Positions 16,889 to 26,060 are shown, counted from the first letter of the stretch. The stretch is DNA of 64,000 bases from Pedobacter sp. Leaf216 (GCF_001421515.1 NZ_LMKM01000034.1:124001-188000); one strand, 5' to 3'. Program-made: numbers and translations. The notes: a model not told the origin generated them from the sequence alone.

Positions 16889-18676
16889 TTATCCTCTGCC
16901 TCCTCTTGATGGCCTTCCACTTTCACCACCGCCTCTTTGTTGTTGCGGTGCTTCTCTTCTTTGTTCCTGTCTTTGTTGTTGTTGTTGCTGCTGTTGCTGT
17001 GCTCTTTGTTGTTGTACTTGAGCATCGCGTTGAGCACGCTCTTGTTGTTGTTGTTGTTGCGCCTGTTGAGCACGTTGCTGTTGAGCCTGGGCATCACGCT
17101 GAGCCCTTTCCTGCTGTTGCGCTTGCGCCTGTTGAGCACGTTGCTGCTGCATTTGCTCATTGCGTTGCTGTTGCACCTGGGCATCACGTTGTGCACGCTC
17201 TTGTTGTTGTGCCTGGGCTTGTTGTGTACGTTGCTGTTGCATTTGCTCATTACGTTGCTGTTGCACCTGGGCATCACGCTGCGCACGCTCTTGTTGTTGC
17301 CCCTGAGCCTGCTGAGCACGTTGCTGTTGCATTTGCTCATTACGTTGCTGCTGCACCTGGGCATCACGTTGCGTTCTTTCTTGTTGTTGCCCCTGAGCCT
17401 GCTGTGCACGTTGCTGTTGCATTTGCTCATTGCGTTGTGCTCTTTGTTGATCCATTTGAGCCGCACGTTGCTGTTGATCTACCTGACCGCGTTGCTGGCC
17501 TTGAACATCGCGTTGCGCACGTTGCTGATCCTGACTCATACGGTCTTGCTGTGCACGCTGTTGTCTCATCTGGTCAAATCTTTGCTGATCCTGGCCACGG
17601 TTTACATTTTCCTGTCCGTTTCTTCCGTCAACACCATTTGGATTGTTACGGCTAATACGTCCATTTGCATCCCTATTGTAAGCCTCACCTCTGTTATTTG
17701 GCTGATTATTGTTATCTCTTCCTCCATTGCCATTGCCGCGATCGGGTTGCGTACTGCGGTTATCTCTTGATCCAAAACGGTTATCATTATTATTGGGATT
17801 CCCGCCCCTTTGATCGCGATTGGTATAACCTTCATTTCTGCCGCCTCTGCTAAAACCTGCATTACCTTGTTCAAATTTTCTAGGTGCTGCACTGCGGTTA
17901 TCAGCATTACGCTCAGGCCTTGGTCTGTAAATAGATACTTCCCTGCTGTTAATTCTGCTGGCTCCTGGTCTTGATCCTTGTGCGTATCTGTAAACGGTTA
18001 CATCTCTATTGGTTGCACGTCTGATGTCTTCAATCCTTGGTCCGCCATAATAATTCCTTCTGTTATATACATAAGTATTATTGATGATTGTGGTATTGCG
18101 GATATATACATTATTTCTTCCATAATCATACCTAGGGAATGTATTGATGTAAATGTTGCGCTGCGGAATAAAATTCCAGCAAAATTCTGGTACTGAATAA
18201 CGACGGCCAAAACTCAGGTTAATGCTGATACTTGGGGCCATAGGTGCCCATCCATAATAACCATCGCCACTTCTCCAATCAACCCATGCTGGCCCCCAAT
18301 TGGTATCAGGTAACCAAATCCATTGCCTGTAGCTGTTAATTACCCAACGGCCGTAGTGGAAAGGTGCCCATCCCCAATCGTAGTTGGAAACCCAGGTATT
18401 ACCGTATTCGGTCATCGCCCACCGTCCGTTGGTATAATACGGTCTGAATTCGTTCTGATCTACATCAGGGCGCCAAACATATCCGTATTGAGGATCCTGA
18501 ATCCACGTGCCATAAGGAGAGAGTTCATCATAAAAAGTTTGTAAAGAAACATTGCCAGTGCTATAACCATCATCCTGGTAATCGTTTTGATAGTCTTGTG
18601 CCCTGACAAGGGTTGTGGTTCCGGCAAGGAGCGCAAAGAGCCCCAGCACAAGTGCCGTAGATTTCAGTGTTTTCAT
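16889..18676 (-). CDS. DUF6600 exported protein with Gln/Arg-rich repeat tail
   Basis: The 595-residue protein has a signal peptide (about 1-26, ending VRAQ), a DUF6600 domain (about 45-160) with FYDELSPYGTW, NYDWGWAPFHYGRW and GWAPMAP tryptophan/tyrosine-rich motifs, an Arg/Asn/Gly-rich linker (about 220-365), and a C-terminal Gln/Arg tail (about 370-595). The tail contains a 30-residue unit beginning ERAQRDAQVQQQRNEQ that recurs at 90-base intervals four times with small changes. The domain is common in Bacteroidetes and of unknown function; the tail is predicted disordered or coiled-coil and positively charged. The repeats could vary in number between strains. It is divergent from the RsmI-like gene. 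Confidence 0.8.
   Translation of the reverse strand: MKTLKSTALVLGLFALLAGTTTLVRAQDYQNDYQDDGYSTGNVSLQTFYDELSPYGTWIQDPQYGYVWRPDVDQNEFRPYYTNGRWAMTEYGNTWVSNYDWGWAPFHYGRWVINSYRQWIWLPDTNWGPAWVDWRSGDGYYGWAPMAPSISINLSFGRRYSVPEFCWNFIPQRNIYINTFPRYDYGRNNVYIRNTTIINNTYVYNRRNYYGGPRIEDIRRATNRDVTVYRYAQGSRPGASRINSREVSIYRPRPERNADNRSAAPRKFEQGNAGFSRGGRNEGYTNRDQRGGNPNNNDNRFGSRDNRSTQPDRGNGNGGRDNNNQPNNRGEAYNRDANGRISRNNPNGVDGRNGQENVNRGQDQQRFDQMRQQRAQQDRMSQDQQRAQRDVQGQQRGQVDQQQRAAQMDQQRAQRNEQMQQQRAQQAQGQQQERTQRDAQVQQQRNEQMQQQRAQQAQGQQQERAQRDAQVQQQRNEQMQQQRTQQAQAQQQERAQRDAQVQQQRNEQMQQQRAQQAQAQQQERAQRDAQAQQQRAQQAQQQQQQERAQRDAQVQQQRAQQQQQQQQQRQEQRREAPQQQRGGGESGRPSRGGRG
17040..17430. repeat. 90-bp tandem repeats within the DUF6600 gene
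   Basis: The plus-strand string CATTTGCTCATT recurs near 17150, 17240, 17330 and 17420, a strict 90-bp period equal to 30 codons of the Q/R-rich tail. Unit copies differ by a few synonymous and conservative changes. In-frame length variation is the expected mode of change. Confidence 0.85.
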
Positions 18677-18942
18677 TTGTGTGTTTATTTTAATAACCTA
18701 ATGTGTGTGTATCAATTAGAGAACCAAAATTATAGAAGGTTTAATATGCATGCATAGTTTTTGCATTTTCATCCAAATATTGCCCTGCAAGGCATATTTA
18801 ACTTATATTTAACGTTTTAAGCCAAGTTTAATTGTGCAGAAAATTAGTCAGTTAGAAATAAAATTTGCTACATTTTTATTTATAAAAGAGATTATATTGC
18901 CATTGTAGTAAACTTTAAAACTTAAATTCTATTTATTGTAAG

Positions 18943-18950
18943 TATTTTTG
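18943..18950 (+). promoter_or_regulatory. TAnnTTTG promoter box abutting the RsmI-like gene
   Basis: TATTTTTG matches the -7 consensus and ends 4 bases before the ATG at 18955. The -33 box is weak. Suggests a leaderless or near-leaderless transcript. Confidence 0.45.
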
Positions 18951-18954
18951 TACC

Positions 18955-19656
18955 ATGCAAAAAGGCACTTTATACCTTATTCCCGTACCATTGGCAGAAG
19001 AGGTAGCACACAAAACATTTACCCCTTATTTGGTTGATACCATTAATCAGATTGATACCTACATTGTAGAAAACAGTAAAACAGCCCGTCGCTTTTTAAA
19101 AGAAGCGGGTTTAAAAACGCCACAGAAAGATTTAATTGTACATGATTATGGTAAACATAACCGTACAGATCTGGGTCAGTTTTTTGTTGAGCTTGCCGCC
19201 GGAAAAGATGTAGGGCTTATGAGTGAAGCAGGCTGCCCTGGCATTGCCGATCCTGGTGCCGATATTGTTGCTGAAGCACATAAACGTGGCATTAAGGTTG
19301 TGCCATTGGTAGGCCCAAGTTCGATATTACTGGCTTTAATGGCTTCAGGTTTTAATGGGCAAAGTTTTGCTTTTTGGGGTTATTTACCTATTGATAAAGA
19401 ACAACGTACCAAAAGAATCAAAGATCTGGATTTATCTGCCAGCCGATATAAGCAAACACAGATTTTTATCGAAACACCTTTCCGCAACAACCAGCTTTTT
19501 GAAGAAGTACTGAAAAGCTGCAAACCCAATACACAGGTTTGTGTGGCCAGTAACCTTACTGCTGAAGATGAATTTATAAAAACCCAGAGTGTTTACAACT
19601 GGCGCAAAGAGGAAATTGATCTTCATAAAAAGCCTACTATATTTTTGTTGTATTAA
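18955..19656 (+). CDS. SAM-dependent methyltransferase of the tetrapyrrole-methylase/RsmI superfamily
   Basis: Cytosolic 233-residue protein of the TP_methylase fold. It contains the SAM-binding segments SEAGCPGIADPGADI (about 85-99) and PLVGPSSILLALMASG (about 118-133), and a WGYLP motif, as in RsmI, the 16S rRNA C1402 2'-O-methyltransferase. The N-terminus LYLIPVPLAEEVAHKT differs from canonical RsmI (which starts with an LY.VATPIGN-type motif), so it looks like a sister group common in Bacteroidetes, whose substrate is uncertain. Whether this genome also has a true RsmI cannot be seen here. The start follows a promoter box at only 4 bases. Confidence 0.8.
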   Translation: MQKGTLYLIPVPLAEEVAHKTFTPYLVDTINQIDTYIVENSKTARRFLKEAGLKTPQKDLIVHDYGKHNRTDLGQFFVELAAGKDVGLMSEAGCPGIADPGADIVAEAHKRGIKVVPLVGPSSILLALMASGFNGQSFAFWGYLPIDKEQRTKRIKDLDLSASRYKQTQIFIETPFRNNQLFEEVLKSCKPNTQVCVASNLTAEDEFIKTQSVYNWRKEEIDLHKKPTIFLLY

Positions 19657-19679
19657 GGCAAAATCGTTATACAAACTGT

Positions 19680-19760
19680 AGCGTAGTGGAATGGGGAGAT
19701 CTATTTATTTAGATTGCGCTACTCCGTTGCACTTCGCTTTAATGACGAGCAAATTCAAAA
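19680..19760. repeat. Degenerate dispersed palindromic repeat
   Basis: The stretch AGATCTATTTATTTAGAT near 19697-19715 followed by ACTCCGTTGCACTTCGCT and AATGACGA (19733-19750) is a degenerate copy, in reverse orientation, of the same element seen at 54749-54843 and 59720-59800 (GTCATT, GAAACGGAG, AGATCTA components). The overlapping short open frame 19714-19896 is not considered coding. Confidence 0.45.
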
Positions 19761-19834
19761 AATTAAAACATATTTAGCATTACATTGGTTGTTATTACAG
19801 CGCTCCGCATTATTGTTCACTAAATTTTACAGTT

Positions 19835-20014
19835 ATGAAAAATACGAGCACACCAAAAAACAATCCAACCGTTCAGGGAAGTTCAATAGCCGATAGGGCT
19901 AACCACGACTTTAAAACTGATAAAAAAATGCAGGGGATCACAAATGGCGGCGGCCAACGGTCTGATCAAACATCAAATAAAGACAATCAAAGAAAATACG
20001 ATAACAAGAAATAA
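19835..20014 (+). CDS. Small hydrophilic protein, 59 residues, unrecognised
   Basis: An ATG at 19835 opens 59 codons ending TAA at 20014: a strongly hydrophilic, Lys/Asn/Gln/Asp-rich sequence with IADRANHDFKTDKKMQ, and a glycine triplet, without cysteine or membrane segment. It is probably disordered. Evidence for being a real gene is indirect: normal codon usage and a dedicated, well-formed terminator 36 bases after the stop (20051-20096). I do not recognise the family. The upstream flank is the degenerate repeat at 19680-19760. A competing open frame in another register (19714-19896) overlaps its first 62 bases and is judged spurious. Confidence 0.5.
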   Translation: MKNTSTPKNNPTVQGSSIADRANHDFKTDKKMQGITNGGGQRSDQTSNKDNQRKYDNKK

Positions 20015-20050
20015 TCTATTTTAATATCAATTATTTTTCAAGTTATTTTA

Positions 20051-20096
20051 GGCTTGTCGGGCGGTATTAATAAATACCATACCGACAAGCCTTTTT
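20051..20096 (+). terminator. Intrinsic terminator after the small hydrophilic gene
   Basis: GGCTTGTCGG (20051-20060) pairs with CCGACAAGCC (20082-20091); an inner stem GGTATT (20063-20068) with AATACC (20073-20078) extends it; a T-run follows (20092-20097). It is a strong terminator located beyond the 59-codon frame. Confidence 0.8.
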
Positions 20097-20323
20097 TCAT
20101 TTATAATACTTATCTATTTCCTAAAGATTACCTGTCGATACCTCAGGCCAGCTTTATGTTTTATCCCATATACATTTAAAATAAATCTCCACAATGCTTA
20201 GCATAATTAAACATTCTTAAACAACAAAATTGGTTTCGTGTAAATTTTAATATATAATAATGTATTTAAACTAATACATATTGATTTAATTTAGTTTTCG
20301 TGTAAAAATCAGATAAACGGATA

Positions 20324-20352
20324 TTGGATTGTAACATCTTACATTACATTTG
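20324..20352 (+). promoter_or_regulatory. Promoter of the M57 protease gene
   Basis: TTG at 20324-20326, an 18-base spacer, and TACATTTG at 20345-20352 match the Bacteroidetes -33/-7 promoter, 35 bases before the start codon. Upstream, TTTCGTGTAAA occurs exactly at 20234-20244 and 20296-20306 (62 bp apart), a possible operator pair. The remaining region 20098-20233 shows nothing else. Confidence 0.55.
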
Positions 20353-20387
20353 TTTCATCAGCTATTAGGACTAACTAACTTAAACTT

Positions 20388-21158
20388 ATGAAAAACAAAC
20401 TAAAAATGACCGCAGTTATTGCGATGGTGGCATTGATCATTGCTGCTTGTAAAAAAAATCCAGAAACGACTACAGCACCACAAGAAACGGTAAAAAACTC
20501 AGACAGGGTACTACAATACATTAAAAATCTTGGCTTTCCGGAAACCAGTATTATAGATAAAGGCTCGTTTTATCTTGTTGAAGAAGATATATCATTTTCT
20601 AAAGACATGAAAGTACCTTCAAACGCAGGTGTAGGTACGGAGCAGTATTATTCAGGATCTATTGTGAACAGCACCAATAAGCTGAATATAAGGGTTTTTG
20701 TTGATCCTTCGATGACATCAATGTTAAGCGAAATTAACAATGCACTTGCTCAATGGAATGCTGTACCAAATTCTACCTTGCGACTGAACGTTGTAACTAC
20801 CGCACCTTATGATATACTCATTAAAAACGAAGTTTTGGAGAGTACTCCCGGTTCAGTAGTATGTGGTATGGGTGAATTACCTGTTGATGGAAAAGCCGGA
20901 CCGTTAATTAGAATCAACAAAAATGCAATTGCAAGTAATTCATTTGCGCAACGTGCCAGAACAATTTGTCACGAATTTGGCCATAACATATCACTTCGCC
21001 ATACCAACTGGTCTTCAAGAGGCGAAAACCCTGCTGGTGTACCTGTACCAGGCGTATCAGGAACTGATGCTTCATCACTAATGAATGGCGGGCAATGCGG
21101 TAGTGGAGCAAGCGTACTATCTACAAAAGATAAAAATGCAATAGCCGCTTTATATTAA
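20388..21158 (+). CDS. M57 family zinc metalloprotease, lipoprotein
   Basis: Predicted surface or periplasmic lipoprotein protease of 256 residues. A signal peptide with lipobox IIAAC (cysteine at about 21) is followed by KKN. The metzincin-like zinc motif is CHEFGHNISLRH (HExxHxxxxxH type, about 197-208), the DUF/Peptidase_M57 'dual-action HEIGH' signature, with a downstream LMNGGQCGS in place of a Met-turn. Relatives are uncharacterised proteases of Bacteroidetes. It has its own promoter, and a hairpin shared with the convergent gene follows at 21211-21244. Confidence 0.82.
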   Translation: MKNKLKMTAVIAMVALIIAACKKNPETTTAPQETVKNSDRVLQYIKNLGFPETSIIDKGSFYLVEEDISFSKDMKVPSNAGVGTEQYYSGSIVNSTNKLNIRVFVDPSMTSMLSEINNALAQWNAVPNSTLRLNVVTTAPYDILIKNEVLESTPGSVVCGMGELPVDGKAGPLIRINKNAIASNSFAQRARTICHEFGHNISLRHTNWSSRGENPAGVPVPGVSGTDASSLMNGGQCGSGASVLSTKDKNAIAALY

Positions 21159-21210
21159 AAAACCTAAAATAATCAACTAACCTAAACCAAGTGCCTAATC
21201 TGCTGATTAA

Positions 21211-21244
21211 GATAAGCTCAGGAACTATTACTCCTGGGCTTATT
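21211..21244. terminator. Hairpin between convergent genes
   Basis: GATAAGCTCAGGA (21211-21223) and TCCTGGGCTTATT (21232-21244) form a 13-base stem with one wobble or mismatch pair and an 8-base loop; the right arm overlaps the stop codon of the minus-strand gene. T-tracts are short, so its termination strength is uncertain. Confidence 0.55.
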
Positions 21245-21911
21245 CTTTAGCAAGGGCAATAATATCCTTTCCTTCTAAAATTCTCCTTTGGTTGTTATGA
21301 CTTAAGGTATTAATCATCGCCTGGCCAAGCTCAGCCATGGTACAAAACCCATCTGGATAAACAGCCCGCCCTAAAGGAAACATCCAATTGATATATTTAT
21401 AAAACTTATGGGCATATTTTTGATTTGGCAAAGGTTTAATAAAACCGGGCCTGAAATTGTACACCTGCTCAAAAGGCAATGCCATTAAATCATTCTCTGT
21501 TTTTCCTTTTACCTGTGCCCATTTTAATCTTCCGTTTGCGTTGGTTCCACCTCCGGATACGTAACAAAAAGTCATACCTTCATTGAGCCTGCTCAGTGTT
21601 TTAGCAACATGCATCGTTAAAATATAAGTCATTTTAAAATAGGTATCATTATCTACGCCTACTGATGTAATTCCTAAGCAGAAAAAGCATGCATTGTAAC
21701 CCGAAAGCTCATTCTCAATCGCTGAAAATTCAAAAAAATCAGAATGGATAATCTCCTTTAATTTTGGATGTACATAACCACATGGTTTGCGGTTTACTAC
21801 CAAAATGGAATCAATTTCAGGATTTTCCAAGCATTTCATTAATACACCTTCGCCAACCATTCCGGTTGTACCGGTTATAATTACGTTATTTTGACCTCTT
21901 GTTTTTCCCAT
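21240..21911 (-). CDS. NAD(P)-binding Rossmann-fold protein (epimerase-like)
   Basis: The 223-residue cytosolic protein starts its Rossmann fold with VIITGTTGMVGEGVL (GxxGxxG dinucleotide motif, about 10-24). It is of the atypical short-chain dehydrogenase / NmrA-like family with ACFFCLGITSVG (about 75-86) and FCYVSGGGTNANG (about 114-126); the usual YxxxK is replaced by the segment WAQVKGKTEN, where only a lysine can be seen. Substrate unknown. It has no obvious partner genes and converges with the M57 gene. Confidence 0.75.
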   Translation of the reverse strand: MGKTRGQNNVIITGTTGMVGEGVLMKCLENPEIDSILVVNRKPCGYVHPKLKEIIHSDFFEFSAIENELSGYNACFFCLGITSVGVDNDTYFKMTYILTMHVAKTLSRLNEGMTFCYVSGGGTNANGRLKWAQVKGKTENDLMALPFEQVYNFRPGFIKPLPNQKYAHKFYKYINWMFPLGRAVYPDGFCTMAELGQAMINTLSHNNQRRILEGKDIIALAKE

Positions 21912-21971
21912 GAAATTGTTTTTTGAAATTAAACTGTTAAAATACCCGCATTGTTTAATACAAGATACAAA

Positions 21972-21997
21972 AAGAGCAACCTGTTAAAGTTGCTCTT
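21972..21997 (-). terminator. Intrinsic terminator of the DPP IV gene
   Basis: AAGAGCAAC (21972-21980) and GTTGCTCTT (21989-21997) form a perfect 9-bp stem, 8-base loop; on the minus strand it is followed by TTTT. It lies just after the DPP IV stop at 22003. Confidence 0.75.
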
Positions 21998-22002
21998 AAA
22001 AA

Positions 22003-24138
22003 TTATCTTGCTGTTGGGCCTTTCATCTGGTAATCTTTAGGTGGTTCGGCACCTAAAAGATGTTGTACAAAATAATCCCAACGGCGGCGCATCATATAAG
22101 GTGAATAAGCTCCATAACCATGCGCACTATTTGGAAATATAACCAGATCGAAAGATTTATTTGCCTTTTCCAATGCCTCTACAACCAATAAAGTATTGTA
22201 AGGTGGCACGTTATCGTCCATCATACCATGCACAAGCATTAGCTTTCCTTTCAGGTATTTAGCATAATTCTGATTGGCCTGTGCTTCGTAATCAGCATTT
22301 TCTATTAAACCATTGTAACGTTCGCCCCAATCGTCCTCGTAGTTTCTATTGTCATGGTTTCCAGATTCAGCAATTCCTACTTTAAAGAAATCCGGATAAC
22401 GGAACATTGCCGTAGCAGTAGCAAAGCCACCACCCGAATGGCCCCATATGCCAACTTTAGTGGTATCAATTGGATATTTAGCCGCAAGCTGTTTGATTGC
22501 CGAAATCTGATCAGGCAATGTGTTTTCGGCCATATTGCCATAGCTCATATCATGAAAACTTTTAGAACGGTCTGGATTACTGGTACCTTCAATTACCACC
22601 ACAATAAAGCCGAGTTCGGCTAAAGCCTGATTATCGCCTCTTGAAGCTGAAAAAGCCCAGCTACCTACGCTGCCACCCTGTGGCCCTGGATAAATATAAT
22701 CGATAACCGGATATTTCTGATTGGCATCCATTTTAGTTGGCGTAAAAACCAACCCGTAAATATCAGTTTTACCATCTTTTGCCTTAACTGAAACCGGAGT
22801 TGGGGCTTTCCAGCCTGTAGCGGCAAGTCTGGTAACATCTGCTTTTTCTAATTCTGTAATTAGTTTTCCATCCAAACTTTTAAATAAGGTAACATTTGGT
22901 ACGTTTGGCTGTGAATAGCTGTCGATAAAATATTTTTCTGATGGAGAGAATGAAACGATATGATTTCCGGTTTCTGGTGTTAAATCGGTAAGCTTTTTGC
23001 CATCAAAGCCAATTTTGTAAAAATGGCCAAAATATGGATTTATTTTATCCTGACCGTTTGCAATAAAATAAAGTGTACGCGTTTTTTCATCCACTTTAAG
23101 CAATCGGGTAATTACAAAATCACCTTTGGTGATTTGATTTTTTACTTTACCATTTGTGGCATCATACAGATAAAGGTGACCCCAATTATCCCTTTCCGAA
23201 TACCAGATAATCTCCTTTGAAGCAGGAAGATAACGCCAGTTGATTGCACCCTGACCCGATTCGAACTGTGTTTTTACGGTTTCTTCAAAAACCTCTCTAA
23301 CAGCACCTGTAGTTGCGTTTGCAATACGGAATTTTTCATTTTTATGGTCTCTTGAAGTCGATACGAAAGCAACTTCTGATCCATCTGCCTTCCAGTCGAT
23401 ATCATCAAAAGTACCACTGCTCGAAATATCATCGCTAAGCGTAGCACGATGCTGATCTGCAGGGATGTTAAGTGAAACCACTTTAGGGTTTTCTACATCA
23501 ACAACCACTCTACGGATGGTTGCAATCTGCTTATCGCCAGGTAATGGATATTTCCAGGCTTTTAACACAGGTGCACCAACATTGGTGGTTACCAGATACA
23601 TATCAGATGAATTGCGTTGATCTTGTTGAAAAGTGGCTATTTTTTTTGAATCAGGAGACCAGCGCAAAATTGGGGCATCGCTATGTTTCCAACCTGCATT
23701 ATCAGTAGCATAACCATAATCTTTAACGCCATCGGTTGTTAATTGCGTTAATTTTCCTGAAGCTATATCTTTAACAAATAGGTTATAATCTTTAATTAAT
23801 ATGGATTTTTTCCCGTCGGGAGATACAACCTCATTGCGGCCTCCACCTCTACGGAATGGCATTGCACCGCCTTTATATTCGGTAGTTAAGGTTTTGCTTT
23901 TCTTTACCGGATCTACTAAAAAAGTTTGTTCTGTACCATCGGTTTTAGTGCTATACCAAAATTTATCACCATCCAACCAATTTGGCTGTACACTTGCGTG
24001 ATCGATGTATTTTGCCGTATTATAAGCCATAAAACTTTCGGCCCTTTCGTAATCTTTTACTGTTAGGGCTTTCTGCTGCGCATTTGCGGTAATGGCCAAA
24101 GCACAGGCCGTTACGGTAAGCCAATATTTATTTATCAT
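22003..24138 (-). CDS. S9B dipeptidyl peptidase IV
   Basis: Exported serine peptidase of 711 residues that removes Xaa-Pro dipeptides. A signal peptide (about 1-20, ending ANAQ) precedes an eight-bladed beta-propeller domain (about 40-440) and an alpha/beta-hydrolase domain. The catalytic Ser lies in GHSGGG (Ser about 568), Asp in HGMMDDN (about 641-642), His in SAHGYG (about 673). Full length for the DPP IV family and all catalytic residues visible. Monocistronic. Involved in peptide nutrition; the exact substrate preference is not evident. Confidence 0.9.
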   Translation of the reverse strand: MINKYWLTVTACALAITANAQQKALTVKDYERAESFMAYNTAKYIDHASVQPNWLDGDKFWYSTKTDGTEQTFLVDPVKKSKTLTTEYKGGAMPFRRGGGRNEVVSPDGKKSILIKDYNLFVKDIASGKLTQLTTDGVKDYGYATDNAGWKHSDAPILRWSPDSKKIATFQQDQRNSSDMYLVTTNVGAPVLKAWKYPLPGDKQIATIRRVVVDVENPKVVSLNIPADQHRATLSDDISSSGTFDDIDWKADGSEVAFVSTSRDHKNEKFRIANATTGAVREVFEETVKTQFESGQGAINWRYLPASKEIIWYSERDNWGHLYLYDATNGKVKNQITKGDFVITRLLKVDEKTRTLYFIANGQDKINPYFGHFYKIGFDGKKLTDLTPETGNHIVSFSPSEKYFIDSYSQPNVPNVTLFKSLDGKLITELEKADVTRLAATGWKAPTPVSVKAKDGKTDIYGLVFTPTKMDANQKYPVIDYIYPGPQGGSVGSWAFSASRGDNQALAELGFIVVVIEGTSNPDRSKSFHDMSYGNMAENTLPDQISAIKQLAAKYPIDTTKVGIWGHSGGGFATATAMFRYPDFFKVGIAESGNHDNRNYEDDWGERYNGLIENADYEAQANQNYAKYLKGKLMLVHGMMDDNVPPYNTLLVVEALEKANKSFDLVIFPNSAHGYGAYSPYMMRRRWDYFVQHLLGAEPPKDYQMKGPTAR

Positions 24139-24355
24139 GTTAGTTAATCTTGCGATAAAAATAATACTGTTTTAGGAAATGACAGGTATTAATCGTGATA
24201 CAAATTAGGCATAAGGTGCAGAGGAGCATACTAGGAACCAAACAAATTAATTCGGGCTTTCTCACAATTAACTTAAAACCAATGCAATTTTATTTACCTT
24301 AAAGAATACGATGTGATGTTGCAGGTATGGAAAACTATTTACCATTTCAGATCAC

Positions 24356-24392
24356 AAAAAAGCCCGATAAGCATTTAACTTACCGGGATTTT
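24356..24392 (-). terminator. Terminator of the tRNA-Ser gene
   Basis: On the minus strand CCCGGTAAG pairs with CTTATCGGG (one G-U pair) and is followed by a run of T residues (complement of 24356-24361). It begins 20 bases after the tRNA 3' end. Confidence 0.75.
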
Positions 24393-24410
24393 GATAGGAT
24401 TTTAACCATT

Positions 24411-24499
<89 letters not shown>

Positions 24500-24579
24500 G
24501 AATGGATTGCAAAAATATATTTTTTGTTGATAATCAACGTTAAAAAGATCAATAAAAAGTGTAAAATAGCAAGTAAAAA

Positions 24580-24607
24580 AAATGCTTCCCAGTTTTAGGA
24601 AGCATTT
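24580..24607 (-). terminator. Intrinsic terminator of pyk
   Basis: AAATGCTTCC (24580-24589) and GGAAGCATTT (24598-24607) form a perfect 10-bp stem with 8-base loop; on the minus strand an extended T-run follows. Located 22 bases after the pyk stop. Confidence 0.85.
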
Positions 24608-24629
24608 ATATTTCGACGGTTGTTTTTAA

Positions 24630-26060
24630 TTAGTCAACAACTGTAATTTTTAACATATTGGTTTTACCTTTTGCTTCCATCGGGATAGCAGCTGTATTGA
24701 TGATGATATCGCCTTGTTTAACCAGTTTTTTGCTCTTCAAGAATTCATTCACCTCAATGATGGTGTTATCGGTACTTTCCCACTTATCGTAGAAGAAACC
24801 CCTTACGCCCCAAAGTAAGCTCACTGCATTTAATAAAGCCCTGTTGCTGGTAAAAATAAAGGTTAAAGCTTCTGGGCGGTGACTTGAAATTTCGAAAGCA
24901 GTGTACCCGCTTAAAGTCATCGAAACAATACCTACTGCATTGGTTTGTTTAGCTAAGAAACAAGCTGAATCACAAATTGCATCACTTAAGAAAGATGGCG
25001 ATTTTGGTTTTAAAAACTTATCAGGATTGAACGGATAGTTGTTCTGCTCAATGTTTTGAATAATTTTTTGCATGGTTTCGATTACGATCAATGGAAATTC
25101 TCCAACCGAAGTTTCTCCACTTAACATCACAGCATCAGCACCATCCAAAACAGAGTTAGCCACATCATTCACCTCAGCACGTGTTGGGCGAGGTGTAGTG
25201 ATCATACTTTCTAACATTTGTGTTGCTACAATCACTGGTTTAGAAGCTGCTCTACATTTCGCAACAATCATTTTCTGTAACAATGGAACTTCTTCCATCG
25301 GACATTCAACACCTAAATCGCCACGGGCAACCATAATACCGTCTGTAACTGCAATAATCTCATCGATATTTGCAATGGCTTCCGGTTTTTCAATTTTAGC
25401 AATTACACGGGCAGTTTTACCGCGTTCGGCAATTATTTTTTTAAGTTCGATGATATCTTCTGCCTTACGTACGAAAGATAAGCCGATCCATTCTACATCA
25501 TTTTCAAGAACAAATTCTAAATTTTCACGGTCTTCAGGCGTTAATGAAGGGATAGAAACTTTAGTATTTGGAAGGTTTACACCTTTTCTTGAAGTTAAAA
25601 TACCACCGTGAACAATCTCGCAAACCACCTCATCTTTTAAATTGGTAGAAATTACTTTCATTTGCAGTTTACCATCATCCAAAAGGATAATTTCGCCTGC
25701 CTGAACATCCTGAGGGAAGTTTTGATAAGTAATGTAAATGCGTTCTTCGTTACCAATGCATTCGCTGGTGGTAATTACAGTGGTTTTGCCATTAATCAGG
25801 TTAATACCACCTTCTTTTACTAAACCAATACGAATTTTTGGTCCTTGTAAATCGGCAAGGATACCCACATTATAATCGTATTTTTTGTTTAAATCGCGGA
25901 TGGTATCCAAAACCGCCTGGTGATCTGCTTGTGATCCGTGCGAAAAGTTTAGGCGGCAAACATCTAAACCTGCATTAAACATACTATATAATACATCTGG
26001 TTTTGCTGACGCAGGCCCAAGCGTGGCAACAATTTTAGTTCTCGAATGAAAAGGTTTCAT
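24630..26060 (-). CDS. pyk: Pyruvate kinase
   Basis: Glycolytic enzyme (phosphoenolpyruvate + ADP to pyruvate + ATP), cytosolic, 476 residues (full length). Visible landmarks: TKIVATLGPAS at the start, the substrate arginine region CRLNFSHG (about 36-43), the Lys/Glu catalytic block VIAKIEKPEAIANIDEI, metal ligands around MVARGDLGVE, and VATQMLESMI. The C-terminal allosteric domain is complete. It is next to the IPExxxVDY gene and acpP, the usual Bacteroidetes order. The start at 26060 matches the family N-terminus. Confidence 0.95.
   Translation of the reverse strand: MKPFHSRTKIVATLGPASAKPDVLYSMFNAGLDVCRLNFSHGSQADHQAVLDTIRDLNKKYDYNVGILADLQGPKIRIGLVKEGGINLINGKTTVITTSECIGNEERIYITYQNFPQDVQAGEIILLDDGKLQMKVISTNLKDEVVCEIVHGGILTSRKGVNLPNTKVSIPSLTPEDRENLEFVLENDVEWIGLSFVRKAEDIIELKKIIAERGKTARVIAKIEKPEAIANIDEIIAVTDGIMVARGDLGVECPMEEVPLLQKMIVAKCRAASKPVIVATQMLESMITTPRPTRAEVNDVANSVLDGADAVMLSGETSVGEFPLIVIETMQKIIQNIEQNNYPFNPDKFLKPKSPSFLSDAICDSACFLAKQTNAVGIVSMTLSGYTAFEISSHRPEALTFIFTSNRALLNAVSLLWGVRGFFYDKWESTDNTIIEVNEFLKSKKLVKQGDIIINTAAIPMEAKGKTNMLKITVVD

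Noticed and set aside
16906..17770. Long open frames on the plus strand opposite the DUF6600 gene
   Set aside because: They translate to Leu/Val/Ala-His-rich repeats caused by the complementary CAG/CAA-type repeat; no start context or homology.
19714..19896. 60-residue open frame upstream of the small hydrophilic gene
   Set aside because: It starts within a degenerate repeat, has an implausible composition and overlaps the better-supported frame at 19835.
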